Assembly: GCF_019049245.1 (NCBI RefSeq)
Contig: NZ_JAGMUK010000015.1
Location: forward strand, 178,759-242,758
From: Streptomyces sp. AC555_RSS877
GTDB taxonomy: Bacteria; Actinomycetota; Actinomycetes; Streptomycetales; Streptomycetaceae
Reading direction: 5' to 3'
Length of the DNA stretch: 64,000 bases
Part shown: one piece after another, positions 8,672-16,818 of the stretch
Position numbering within the stretch: position 1 is the first letter of the stretch
Layout: every line of letters begins with the position of its first letter
Translations under genes and position numbers: made by a program
Notes under the pieces: model-generated
Seen by the model: only the letters and a program-made list of their open reading frames with translations
Told to the model about the DNA's origin: nothing
Databases searched by the model: none

Positions 8672-9991
8672 ATGAACACACGTATATGGCATGGGCATGT
8701 CACCAAGAAGATCGCCGTGCTGATCGGCTGCACCGCGCTCGTCCTCGGTGTCACCGGCACCACCGCCCAGGCCGGGTCCGGGTCCCGTGACCTCGGCCGC
8801 CAGGTCCTCGGGGCGAACGACGGCTGGGGCTCCGAGGGGGCCGGGACGACCGGCGGTTCGGCCGCGGACGCCGAGCACGTCTACACCGTCAGCACCTGGG
8901 CGGAGTTCAAGGCCGCCCTGAAGGCCGGCGGCACCGCACCCAAGATCATCAAGGTGAAGGGGATGATCGACGCCGTCTCGGAGGGCTGCGAGGCCTTCGT
9001 CGCCGGCGGCTACGACCTCCAGCAGTACCTGAAGGACTACGACCCCGCCGTCTGGGGCAACGACAAGGTCGCCAGCGGTCCGCAGGAGGACGCCCGGGTC
9101 GCGTCCGCCGCCAACCAGGACACGGCCATCAAGGCCAACGTGCCCAGCAACACCACCATCGTCGGCGTCGGCAGAAACTCCGGCATCCTCGGCGGCAGCC
9201 TCCAGATCAAGGGTGTCTCGAACGTCATCCTGCGCAACCTCACCATCGAGGCCCCGCTCGACTGCTTCCCGAAGTGGGACCCGACCGACGACAACAACAC
9301 CGGCAACTGGAACTCCGAGTACGACGCCGTGGTCGTCTTCGGCACCGACCACGTGTGGATCGACCACAACACGTTCACCGACGGGCGCTACCCCGACAGC
9401 GAGCGGCCGTCCTACTTCGGCAAGGTCTTCCAGCAGCACGACGGGCTGACGGACATCGTGCGCGGCTCCAACCACGTGACCGTGTCCTGGAACCGCTTCC
9501 AGGACCACGACAAGAACATGCTGATCGGCAACAGCGACGGCACCGCCGCCCTCGACGCCGGCAAGCTCAAGGTCACCATGCACCACAACCTCTTCGACGG
9601 GATCCTCCAGCGCTCCCCGCGGGTGCGGTTCGGACAGGTCGACGTCTACAACAACCACTACGTGGTGTCCGACGAGCAGAAGTCCGACTACTACATCTTC
9701 GGTGTCGGCATCTCCTCACAGCTCCACGCCACCCACAACGCGATCTCGCTGCCGGCCGGTGCAAGCGTCGGCAAGGTCCTGAAGAGGTGGAACGACTCGC
9801 CGCTGACCGCCGAGAACAACTACGTCAACGGCAAGCTGACCGACCTGATCGCCGTGCACAACGCGGAGATCCCCGCCGAGACCCTGCGGTCGGGCGCGGG
9901 CTGGACGCCGACCCTGCGCACCAAGGTCGACCCGCCGAAGGCCGTCCCGGCGATCGTCGGCCACCGTGCGGGCGCCGGCCGCCTGCACTGA
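8672..9991 (+). CDS. Secreted PL1 pectate lyase
   Basis: This 439-residue PL1 pectate lyase has a signal peptide (about residues 1-35, ending TTAQA). The VWIDH motif is at 228-232 and the catalytic RxPxxR at R314-R319, followed by FGQVDVYNN. It is a close paralogue of the truncated enzyme at 1 and of the one at 12352; all three share the late RFGQV..NN block and an AG(A/P)GR tail. The ATG at 8672 follows a GAGAGAGAG purine tract. It should act outside the cell on de-esterified homogalacturonan. A 10-bp hairpin starts 18 bp beyond the stop. Confidence 0.93.
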   Translation: MNTRIWHGHVTKKIAVLIGCTALVLGVTGTTAQAGSGSRDLGRQVLGANDGWGSEGAGTTGGSAADAEHVYTVSTWAEFKAALKAGGTAPKIIKVKGMIDAVSEGCEAFVAGGYDLQQYLKDYDPAVWGNDKVASGPQEDARVASAANQDTAIKANVPSNTTIVGVGRNSGILGGSLQIKGVSNVILRNLTIEAPLDCFPKWDPTDDNNTGNWNSEYDAVVVFGTDHVWIDHNTFTDGRYPDSERPSYFGKVFQQHDGLTDIVRGSNHVTVSWNRFQDHDKNMLIGNSDGTAALDAGKLKVTMHHNLFDGILQRSPRVRFGQVDVYNNHYVVSDEQKSDYYIFGVGISSQLHATHNAISLPAGASVGKVLKRWNDSPLTAENNYVNGKLTDLIAVHNAEIPAETLRSGAGWTPTLRTKVDPPKAVPAIVGHRAGAGRLH

Positions 9992-10008
9992 CGCACACCG
10001 GACCAAGT

Positions 10009-10035
10009 GGGCGTCGGCCTTCCGCGCCGACGCCC
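10009..10035 (+). terminator. Stem-loop terminator after PL1 gene
   Basis: A perfect 10-bp stem (GGGCGTCGGC with GCCGACGCCC) with a 7-base loop lies 18 bp past the PL1 stop. A second, looser pair of perfect 10-bp arms (CCGGGGCGGG at 10045-10054 and CCCGCCCCGG at 10083-10092) follows before the next gene. Together they could end transcription between the PL1 gene and the CE8 operon; the second structure might instead act in the leader of the CE8 mRNA. Confidence 0.7.
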
Positions 10036-10170
10036 GCGAACCGGCCGGGGCGGGACCGCACCGCACCCCGATCAGGGATGCGCCCGCCCCGGCTCCTGTT
10101 CCTCCCCCCGCCCGCGAGGAAGCACCCCACCGGACCACCCCGCCCAGCCGCACCTCCAAGGAGCACCCGC

Positions 10171-11334
10171 ATGTCCTCGCCCCACGTCCAACTGCCCCTG
10201 TCCAGAAGGGGATTCTTGATGGCGAGCGCCGGAGCGGGCGCCGCGCTCGGGCTGGCCGCCGCGCCCTCCGAGGCCGCCGCCCGGCCCCGCCCGTTCGGCC
10301 GGTACGGGTCCCCGGCCGCGCGCCTGACCCCGAAGACGCTCTACGTCGACCAGCAGGGCCGCGGCGACTTCACCACCGTCCAGGCAGCCGTGCGGGACGC
10401 CACCACCGCCGGGTACACCCTGGTCATCGCGCCCGGCGTGTACCGCGAGACGGTGTCCGCCGGGGTCGTCGACCCGGCCACCGGGCAGCGCACCGAGGCC
10501 GCCGCCGAGATGACCTGGATCGGCGCGAGCGAGAACCCGCGCGACGTCGTCATCGTCTACGACAACGCGGCCGGCACGATGAAGCCCGACGGCTCCGGCA
10601 CCTACGGCACCACCGGCTCCGCCACCACCCTGATCCGCACCGACGGCTTCACCGCCCGCTGGATCACCTTCGCCAACGACTGGCTGCGCGCCGACCACCC
10701 CGGGGTGTCCGGCACCCAGGCCGTCGCCATCAAGGTGCTCGGCGACCGCTCGGCCTTCCACCACTGCCGTTTCCTCGGCCACCAGGACACCCTGTACGCC
10801 GACTCCTTCGCCCTGTCCGTCTTCGCCCGCCAGTACTACGCGCACTGCTACGTCGAGGGAGACGTCGACTTCGTCTTCGGCCGGGGCACGGCGGTCTACG
10901 AGAACTGTCACTTCCGCACCCTGAACCGCACCGACCTCACCAGCGCCCCGTACGGCTTCGTCTTCGCGCCCTCCACGGCCGGCGCCAACCCGCTCGGCTA
11001 CCTGGTGCTCCGCAGCCGGATCACCAGCGAGGCCCCGGACGCCTCCTACAAGCTGGCCCGGCCCTGGGTCCCCAGCTCCGACACCACCGCCCGCCCGTCG
11101 CTCACCGTGCGGAACACCTGGCTCGGCCCGGGCATCGACGCGGTCGCGCCCTACACCAACATGTCGGACGCCTTCCCGTGGCAGAACCAGCGGTTCGCCG
11201 AGTACCGCAACACCGGGCCCGGCGCGGAGATCACCGTGCCCGCCAACCGTCCCCAGCTCACCGACGAACAGGCCCGGTCGGCGACGCGTGCGGCCTACCT
11301 CGGTGACTGGACGCCGTGGAAGGGGGCGCGCTGA
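10171..11334 (+). CDS. Secreted pectin methylesterase (CE8), Tat-exported
   Basis: This 387-residue CE8 carbohydrate esterase hydrolyses methyl esters of homogalacturonan. A classic Tat signal (SRRGFLMAS) is at residues 11-19. The catalytic signatures are GHQDTL with D206 and GDVDFVFG with D233, plus the substrate-binding LARPW arginine. The ATG at 10171 is preceded by AAGGAG at ideal spacing. It shares most of its length with the next gene, so the two are tandem duplicates. The stop overlaps the next ATG by one base, and three further genes follow with overlaps, giving a CE8-CE8-PL1-esterase operon. Confidence 0.92.
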   Translation: MSSPHVQLPLSRRGFLMASAGAGAALGLAAAPSEAAARPRPFGRYGSPAARLTPKTLYVDQQGRGDFTTVQAAVRDATTAGYTLVIAPGVYRETVSAGVVDPATGQRTEAAAEMTWIGASENPRDVVIVYDNAAGTMKPDGSGTYGTTGSATTLIRTDGFTARWITFANDWLRADHPGVSGTQAVAIKVLGDRSAFHHCRFLGHQDTLYADSFALSVFARQYYAHCYVEGDVDFVFGRGTAVYENCHFRTLNRTDLTSAPYGFVFAPSTAGANPLGYLVLRSRITSEAPDASYKLARPWVPSSDTTARPSLTVRNTWLGPGIDAVAPYTNMSDAFPWQNQRFAEYRNTGPGAEITVPANRPQLTDEQARSATRAAYLGDWTPWKGAR

Positions 11335-12359
11335 TGCGCAGGCGCACGCTGCTCACGGGCATCACCGGCACACTGGTGGCGGCCGGTGCCGGTCCCGCGT
11401 GGGCGGTGGGCCGCCGTGTCCTGCACGTCCGCCCCGGAGACTCCGTTCAGGCGGCCGTCGACGCGGTGACCGGCCCCGGCTGGACGATCGTCGTGCACCC
11501 GGGGACGTACCGCGAGGTCGTCAAGGTCCCCGCCGACAAGGCCGGGCTGACCCTGCGGGGTGCCACGCGCGACCCACGGGACGTCGTCATCGTCCACGAC
11601 AACGCCAACGGCACGCAGAAACCCGACGGCTCGGGCACGTACGGCACCGCGGGCTCCGCCACCTTCACCTCGGCGGCCCCCGGGCTCACCGTCCGCGACC
11701 TCACCCTCGCCAACGACTGGCTGCGCGCCGACCATCCCGAGATCACCGGAACGCAGGCGGTGGCGGCGTACACGTACGGCGACCGCACCCACTTCGAGAA
11801 CGTGCGCCTGCTGGCCCACCAGGACACCCTCTTCGTCGAGACGACCGCGCTGGACGTCTTCGACCGGCAGTACTTCCACCGCTGCTACATCGAGGGCGAC
11901 GTGGACTTCGTCTTCGGCCGGGCGACCGCGGTCTTCGAGGACTGCCACTTCCGCACGCTGCGACGGGACGTGAGCTTCACGCCCAAGGGCATGGTCTTCG
12001 CCCCGTCCACCGCCCGTGCCAACCCGCACGGCATCCTCGCCCTCCGCTCCCGGATCACCTCCGCCGCGGAGGACGGGGCGTACAAGCTGGCACGGCCGTG
12101 GGTGCCGTCGTACGAGACGACCGCCTGGCCCTCCCTCGTCGTGCGGGACACCCGGATCGGCCCCGGGATCGACGCGGTGGCGCCGTACACCAACATGCGC
12201 GAGGCGTATCCCTGGCAGACCATGCGGTTCCGGGAGTACCGCAACACCGGTCCGGGCGCGGCGATCACCGTGCCGGAGAACCGGCCGCAACTGACGGCGT
12301 CCGAAGCCGAGCGGCACACCAAGCAGACGTACCTCGGCGACTGGCGGCCCCGTGCGTAG
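11334..12359 (+). CDS. Secreted pectin methylesterase (CE8), tandem paralogue
   Basis: This 341-residue CE8 enzyme is a tandem duplicate of its upstream neighbour. It has a short Sec or Tat-like signal (MRRRTLLTG to AWA). The acid/base and nucleophile aspartates are D164 in AHQDTLF and D191 in GDVDFVFG, and LARPW is kept. The ATG at 11334 overlaps the preceding TGA (TGATG) after a GGAAGGGGG site, which suggests translational coupling. Two methylesterases beside several lyases fits degradation of highly methylated pectin. The two paralogues differ mainly near the N-terminus, so they may differ in export route or in blockwise versus random action. Confidence 0.91.
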   Translation: MRRRTLLTGITGTLVAAGAGPAWAVGRRVLHVRPGDSVQAAVDAVTGPGWTIVVHPGTYREVVKVPADKAGLTLRGATRDPRDVVIVHDNANGTQKPDGSGTYGTAGSATFTSAAPGLTVRDLTLANDWLRADHPEITGTQAVAAYTYGDRTHFENVRLLAHQDTLFVETTALDVFDRQYFHRCYIEGDVDFVFGRATAVFEDCHFRTLRRDVSFTPKGMVFAPSTARANPHGILALRSRITSAAEDGAYKLARPWVPSYETTAWPSLVVRDTRIGPGIDAVAPYTNMREAYPWQTMRFREYRNTGPGAAITVPENRPQLTASEAERHTKQTYLGDWRPRA

Positions 12360-13617
12360 GGCCGTGACAGCCCTCCTGGCCTGCGCGTTCCTGCTCGTGC
12401 CGACGACGGCCTCCGCCGCCGAGCGCGCACCCGTCGGCTGGGCCTCCACCGGCACGGGCACCACCGGCGGGGCGGGCGGCACCACCTGGACGGTGCACAC
12501 CCGCGCCGAACTCAAGGAGGCCCTGGCCAACGGGGGAGACCCCGCCGCACCCAAGGTGATCCGGGTCGTCGGCGACATCAACGGCCATGAGGCGGCGGAC
12601 GGTTCGCTGCTCGGCGAGCAGGACTACGCGCCCGGCTACGACCTCGCCAAGTACATGTCCTGCTTCGGCGAGGACGGCGGCGCCTGGTCCGACACCCGCC
12701 ACGACTACTGCAAACAGCAGCGCCAGTTACGGCAGACCGGGTCGACGAAGGAGAAGCTGCAGATCCAGCTGACCGTGCCGAGCAACACCACCCTGGTCGG
12801 CGTGGACGGCTACGCCCGGCTCCTCGGCGTCTTCCTGACCGTCAACACCGGCACGAACATCATCGTCCGCAACCTCCACCTCGAAGCCCCCGTCGACCAC
12901 TTCACCAGCTGGTCGCCAAACGACGGGACACAGGGCAACTGGAACGCCCGCTTCGACGCGATGACCGTGATCACCGGCAAGAACATCTGGGTCGACCACT
13001 GCACCTTCACCGACGGCCGCTTCCCGGACCGCGAGGCGCCCCTCGGCTTCCACGGCGAGCACGTCCAGCGCCACGACGGCCTCCTCGACATCGAGGACGG
13101 CTCCGACTTCGTCACCGTCTCCGACAGCCGCTTCACCGACCACGACAAGGCGATCCTCATCGGGTCGGGGGACGGGCGCGGCGACCGGGACCGCGGGCAC
13201 CTCAAGGTCACCTTCGTCCGCAACCTCTTCACCGACATCGTGCAGCGCGCCCCCCGCGTCCGCTTCGGACAGGTGCACGTCGTCAACAACGTCTACCGGG
13301 GCCGGGCCGCCGACACCCTGTACGCGCTCGGCGCCGGCCTGGAGTCCGCGATCTTCTCCGAGCGCAACGTCCTCCGGTACCCGCGCGGCACCCCGGCCCT
13401 CGCGGTCGCCGATTACGGGGGCGAGCACTTCCGGGACACCGGCTCCTGGTTCAACGGCCGTCCCGCCCACCTGAACGCCGTGGCGAACGGCCTCGGCCTG
13501 ACGAACGACGTCGGCTGGGACCCCGCCGACGTCTACGACCACCGGCCGCTCCGATCCCCGTCGGCGGTCGAGCACCACGTCCTGCGTCACGCCGGCCCCG
13601 GGAGGCAGTATGACTGA
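12352..13617 (+). CDS. Secreted PL1 pectate lyase with a TTA codon
   Basis: This 421-residue PL1 lyase has a signal peptide at residues 1-23 (ending ASA). The catalytic motif RAPRVR starts at R299 and is followed by FGQVHVVNN. It overlaps the CE8 gene by 8 bp (GTG start at 12352) and the downstream esterase by 8 bp. Codon 126 is TTA (12727-12729), the leucine codon read only by the bldA tRNA in streptomycetes, so its translation should be delayed until that tRNA is available, unlike the two CE8 genes in the same operon. An insertion with two cysteines (CFGEDGG and YCKQQ, about residues 101-124) just before the TTA codon is a local feature. Confidence 0.92.
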   Translation: MRRAVTALLACAFLLVPTTASAAERAPVGWASTGTGTTGGAGGTTWTVHTRAELKEALANGGDPAAPKVIRVVGDINGHEAADGSLLGEQDYAPGYDLAKYMSCFGEDGGAWSDTRHDYCKQQRQLRQTGSTKEKLQIQLTVPSNTTLVGVDGYARLLGVFLTVNTGTNIIVRNLHLEAPVDHFTSWSPNDGTQGNWNARFDAMTVITGKNIWVDHCTFTDGRFPDREAPLGFHGEHVQRHDGLLDIEDGSDFVTVSDSRFTDHDKAILIGSGDGRGDRDRGHLKVTFVRNLFTDIVQRAPRVRFGQVHVVNNVYRGRAADTLYALGAGLESAIFSERNVLRYPRGTPALAVADYGGEHFRDTGSWFNGRPAHLNAVANGLGLTNDVGWDPADVYDHRPLRSPSAVEHHVLRHAGPGRQYD

Positions 13618-14764
13618 GCTGTTCGGCCGCCGGACCTTCGTGGCGGGAGCCGCGGCGGCGGCGTTCCTCGGCGGCACTCCCGGACAGGCCCAGGCCGCCG
13701 AGCTCGTCGGCGGCAACCTCCCCGACTTCCACCCGGCGCTGAAGGACGAGCTGCGCTTCCCGCTCGCCTGGGGCACGTCACCCGTCCGCGACTTCAGGTC
13801 CTGGCGCCGCGCCGCCCGTTCCAAGGTCGAGGAGCACCTCCTCGTCGACCGGCAGGACAAGACGCCCTACGCGCCCGAGTTCACCGCCGGCCCCCAAGGG
13901 GAGGGATACACCAGGGAGTTGGTGACCCTCTCCCTCACCTCGTACGAACGCGTCCGCGGCACCCTGCTCACCCCGCACGGCACCGGCCCCTTCCCCGCCG
14001 TCCTGCTCCTGCACGACCACGGAGCCAGGTTCGACATCGGGAAGGAGAAACTCGTCCGGCCCTGGTACGACGACACCCGCCTCGCCTCCGGGCAGGCATG
14101 GGCGGACAAGTACTTCAGCGGACGCTTCGTCGGCGACGAACTGGCCCGGCGCGGCTACGTCGTCCTGTGCCTGGACGCGCTCGGCTGGGGCGACCGCGGC
14201 CCCCTCACCTACGAGCAGCAGCAGGCCCTCGCCTCCAACTTCTACAACCTCGGCTCCTCGCTCGCCGGACTCATGGCCCGCGAGGACGCTCGCGCCGCCG
14301 CCTTCCTGGCCGGCCTCGACCGCGTGGACGCACGCCGGGTCGCGGCCGTCGGGTTCTCCATGGGCGCGTACCGCGCCTGGCAGACCGCCGCGCTCAGCGA
14401 CCACCTCGCCGCCGCGGCGAGCATGTGCTGGATGACCGGGCTGAAGGAAATGATGGTGCCCGGCAACAACACGCTGCGCGGGCAGTCGTCGTACTACATG
14501 CTCCACCCCGGGCTTCCCCGGTTCCTCGACTTCCCCGACGTGGCGGGCATCGCCGCACCCAGGCCGATGCTCTTCTTCAGCGGCGCGCTGGACACCCTCT
14601 TCCCCGCCGACGGCGTACGGGTGGCCCACGACAAGCTGCGCGCCGTCTGGCGCTCGCGCCACGCCGAGGAGCGGTTGCACCTCAAGACCTGGCCCGACCT
14701 CGGCCATGTCTTCGTCGACCGCATGCAGGACGAGGTCTTCACCTGGCTGGACCGCGTCCTGTGA
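13610..14764 (+). CDS. Secreted alpha/beta hydrolase, probable polysaccharide esterase
   Basis: This 384-residue alpha/beta hydrolase of the dienelactone hydrolase/acetyl xylan esterase type has an N-terminal Tat-like signal (GRRTFVAG). The nucleophile elbow is GFSMG, the oxyanion strand reads LLLHDHG, and the late GHVF histidine completes a plausible triad. It overlaps the PL1 gene by 8 bp and is the last member of the CE8-CE8-PL1 operon. I infer de-acetylation or another ester cleavage on pectin. The exact bond is unknown, and the large family also includes peptidases and glucuronoyl esterase-like enzymes. Confidence 0.8.
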   Translation: MTELFGRRTFVAGAAAAAFLGGTPGQAQAAELVGGNLPDFHPALKDELRFPLAWGTSPVRDFRSWRRAARSKVEEHLLVDRQDKTPYAPEFTAGPQGEGYTRELVTLSLTSYERVRGTLLTPHGTGPFPAVLLLHDHGARFDIGKEKLVRPWYDDTRLASGQAWADKYFSGRFVGDELARRGYVVLCLDALGWGDRGPLTYEQQQALASNFYNLGSSLAGLMAREDARAAAFLAGLDRVDARRVAAVGFSMGAYRAWQTAALSDHLAAAASMCWMTGLKEMMVPGNNTLRGQSSYYMLHPGLPRFLDFPDVAGIAAPRPMLFFSGALDTLFPADGVRVAHDKLRAVWRSRHAEERLHLKTWPDLGHVFVDRMQDEVFTWLDRVL

Positions 14765-14804
14765 CCCCCTCCCCATCCGCACGACGTCAAAGGATCCGCA
14801 CTCC

Positions 14805-15920
14805 ATGACTCGTCGTACCGCTCTGACCACCCTCGGCACGGCCCTCGCCCTCGGCGCCGCCCTCGCCTTACTCCCCACCCAGGCACAGGCGGCGACCGTG
14901 GTCGTCAGCAACTCCACCGACCTGTCCAACGCCATCAAGAACGCCACACCCGGCACCGTCATCCAGGTCCGCGGCGGCACCTACTACCCGACCGCCACCC
15001 TCCAGTCCACGGCCAACGGCACTTCCTCGGCGCCGGTCACGCTCACCGCGTACGGCTCGGAGACGGTGAAGATCGACGGGTCGTCGCTCCCCTCCGGCGG
15101 CTGGATCCTCAAGCTCACCGCCGACTACTGGAACGTCTCCAACCTGACCTTCCAGAACTCCCCGGACAGCGCCGTCGTCTGCCAGTCGTGCACCGGCACC
15201 AACTGGAACAACATCAAGACCGTCAACGGCGGCGACTCCGGCTTCACGCTCACCGGCGACGGCACGGTCAACAACACCGTCAGGAACATCGACAGTTACG
15301 GCCACTACGACGCCGCCACCCACGGCGAGAACGCCGACGGCATCGCCGTGAAGTTCGGCTCCGGCACCGGCAACCTCATCACCGGGGCCCGCCTCTACAA
15401 CAACTCCGACGACGGCCTGGACTTCTGGTCGTTCTCCTCGCCCGTCACCGTCGAGCACACCTGGGCCATGGGCAACGGCAAGAACCGCTGGTCCGACTCC
15501 GCCTTCGCGGGCGACGGCAACGGCTACAAGCTGGGCGGCGACGGCGAGGTCGTCGCGCACGTCATCAACAACTCGGCCGCCTGGGACAACGCGGGCAACG
15601 GCTTCACCGAGAACAGCAACAAGGGCGCGATCGTCATCAACCGCACCACCGCCTACGCCAACGCCAAGTGGGGCTACTACTTCGCCACCGGCGCGGCCAA
15701 GCTGGGCAAGAACCTGGCCGTGAGCAACGGCGGCGGATCCGTCAACAAGGGCTCCTCGGTGGCCTCGTCCGGCAACAACTGGGACTCCGGGATCTCCACC
15801 CCGGCGTTCAGGTCGACGGACGCGAGCAGCACGTACAACGCCCGCAGTTCGAGCGGCACCCTGCCCGCCACGACGTTCCTGACGACGGGCTCGACCACCA
15901 TCGGCGCGACGATGAACTGA
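14805..15920 (+). CDS. Secreted PL9 pectate lyase, catalytically complete
   Basis: This 371-residue right-handed beta-helix protein of polysaccharide lyase family 9 has a signal peptide at 1-30. By spacing, the residues correspond to those of the well-studied PL9 enzyme Pel9A: calcium ligands D178, D202, D203 and D206, and catalytic lysine K242 in GYKLGG. The offsets of 24, 25, 28 and 64 residues match those I recall for Pel9A (D209, D233, D234, D237, K273). Codon 22, inside the signal peptide, is TTA (14868-14870), implying bldA control. The ATG at 14805 follows AAAGGA. It is a paralogue of the gene at 19274, which lacks two of these residues. Confidence 0.93.
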   Translation: MTRRTALTTLGTALALGAALALLPTQAQAATVVVSNSTDLSNAIKNATPGTVIQVRGGTYYPTATLQSTANGTSSAPVTLTAYGSETVKIDGSSLPSGGWILKLTADYWNVSNLTFQNSPDSAVVCQSCTGTNWNNIKTVNGGDSGFTLTGDGTVNNTVRNIDSYGHYDAATHGENADGIAVKFGSGTGNLITGARLYNNSDDGLDFWSFSSPVTVEHTWAMGNGKNRWSDSAFAGDGNGYKLGGDGEVVAHVINNSAAWDNAGNGFTENSNKGAIVINRTTAYANAKWGYYFATGAAKLGKNLAVSNGGGSVNKGSSVASSGNNWDSGISTPAFRSTDASSTYNARSSSGTLPATTFLTTGSTTIGATMN

Positions 15921-16020
15921 GCCGACCGAGGCCGTCGACCCGATTTTTGCTCCTTGAAGTGGTCAAGATCGGGCAACGGGTCTCGTGCTCGCGATGGTGC
16001 GGCGCGTAGAAACCTGTCAC

Positions 16021-16818
16021 ATGCACAAGTCACTGCGTATCGCTGCTGTCACCGCCGCCTGTGCCGTAACGGGTGCCGCCCTGTACGGCGCAGGTGCGGC
16101 CACCGCCGGCCAGTCCACGGCCAACTCCACCCACGAGCCCTACAACATGGGGCTTCTGGCCAAGGACATCGACACCTACTACGGCACCACCCTCGACGCG
16201 AACGGTGTCTACCAGGCGTCCGCGGACAGTCCGTACGCCAAGGACCTCGCCCGCATCGACGTCGCCGCGAAGAAGCAGATCGACCAGGCGGTCCCCAAGT
16301 CGCTGCACAAGGGGGAGAGACCCGCGGTCGTCTTCGACATCGACGACACGCTGCTGCTCAGCCTGGACTACGAGAAGAAGTACAACTACGGCTACAACAG
16401 CGCCACCTGGGCCGCGTACGTGAACCAGGCCGACCGTCCGGCCGTGTTCGGCAGCCCCGAGCTGGTCAGGTACGCGCAGTCCAAGGGTGTCGAGGTCTTC
16501 TACGTCTCGGGGTTCAGCGCGGCGCAGCGCTCCGCCGCCGTCGACAACCTGAAGAAGGTCGGCGCGGACGTGAATCTCGACGCCGGCCACATGTTCCTCA
16601 AGGACACGGCCAACCCGCCGTCCTACCTGAGCGGTTGCGCCACGCCGGGCGCCTGGACCTGCACCACCGTGCAGTACAAGTCCGGCACCCGGCGGCACAT
16701 AGAGAAGGACCTCGGGTACGACATCGTCGCCAACTTCGGCGACCAGTACTCCGACCTCGACGGCGGCTACGCCGACCGCACGTACAAGCTGCCGAACCCG
16801 TCGTACTTCGTCAGTTAG
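16021..16818 (+). CDS. Secreted HAD-family acid phosphatase
   Basis: This 265-residue HAD superfamily phosphatase of the class B acid phosphatase type (subfamily IIIB) has a signal peptide at about 1-29. The catalytic motifs are DIDDT (D106 nucleophile, D108 acid/base), the FYVSGFSAAQ motif II, a lysine in the KSGTRRHIE segment, and the late GDQYSDLDGG. It should release phosphate from extracellular phosphomonoesters. The ATG at 16021 was chosen because the signal peptide begins there; no clear Shine-Dalgarno site precedes it. Its 3' end overlaps that of the convergent GH43 gene by 8 bp. It has no obvious functional tie to pectin. Confidence 0.88.
   Translation: MHKSLRIAAVTAACAVTGAALYGAGAATAGQSTANSTHEPYNMGLLAKDIDTYYGTTLDANGVYQASADSPYAKDLARIDVAAKKQIDQAVPKSLHKGERPAVVFDIDDTLLLSLDYEKKYNYGYNSATWAAYVNQADRPAVFGSPELVRYAQSKGVEVFYVSGFSAAQRSAAVDNLKKVGADVNLDAGHMFLKDTANPPSYLSGCATPGAWTCTTVQYKSGTRRHIEKDLGYDIVANFGDQYSDLDGGYADRTYKLPNPSYFVS

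Noticed and set aside
13413..13415. TTA triplets at this site, at 22396-22398, 51420-51422 and 52425-52427 (the last three on the minus strand), as further bldA codons
   Set aside because: They are out of frame in the genes concerned; only the six in-frame cases were counted.
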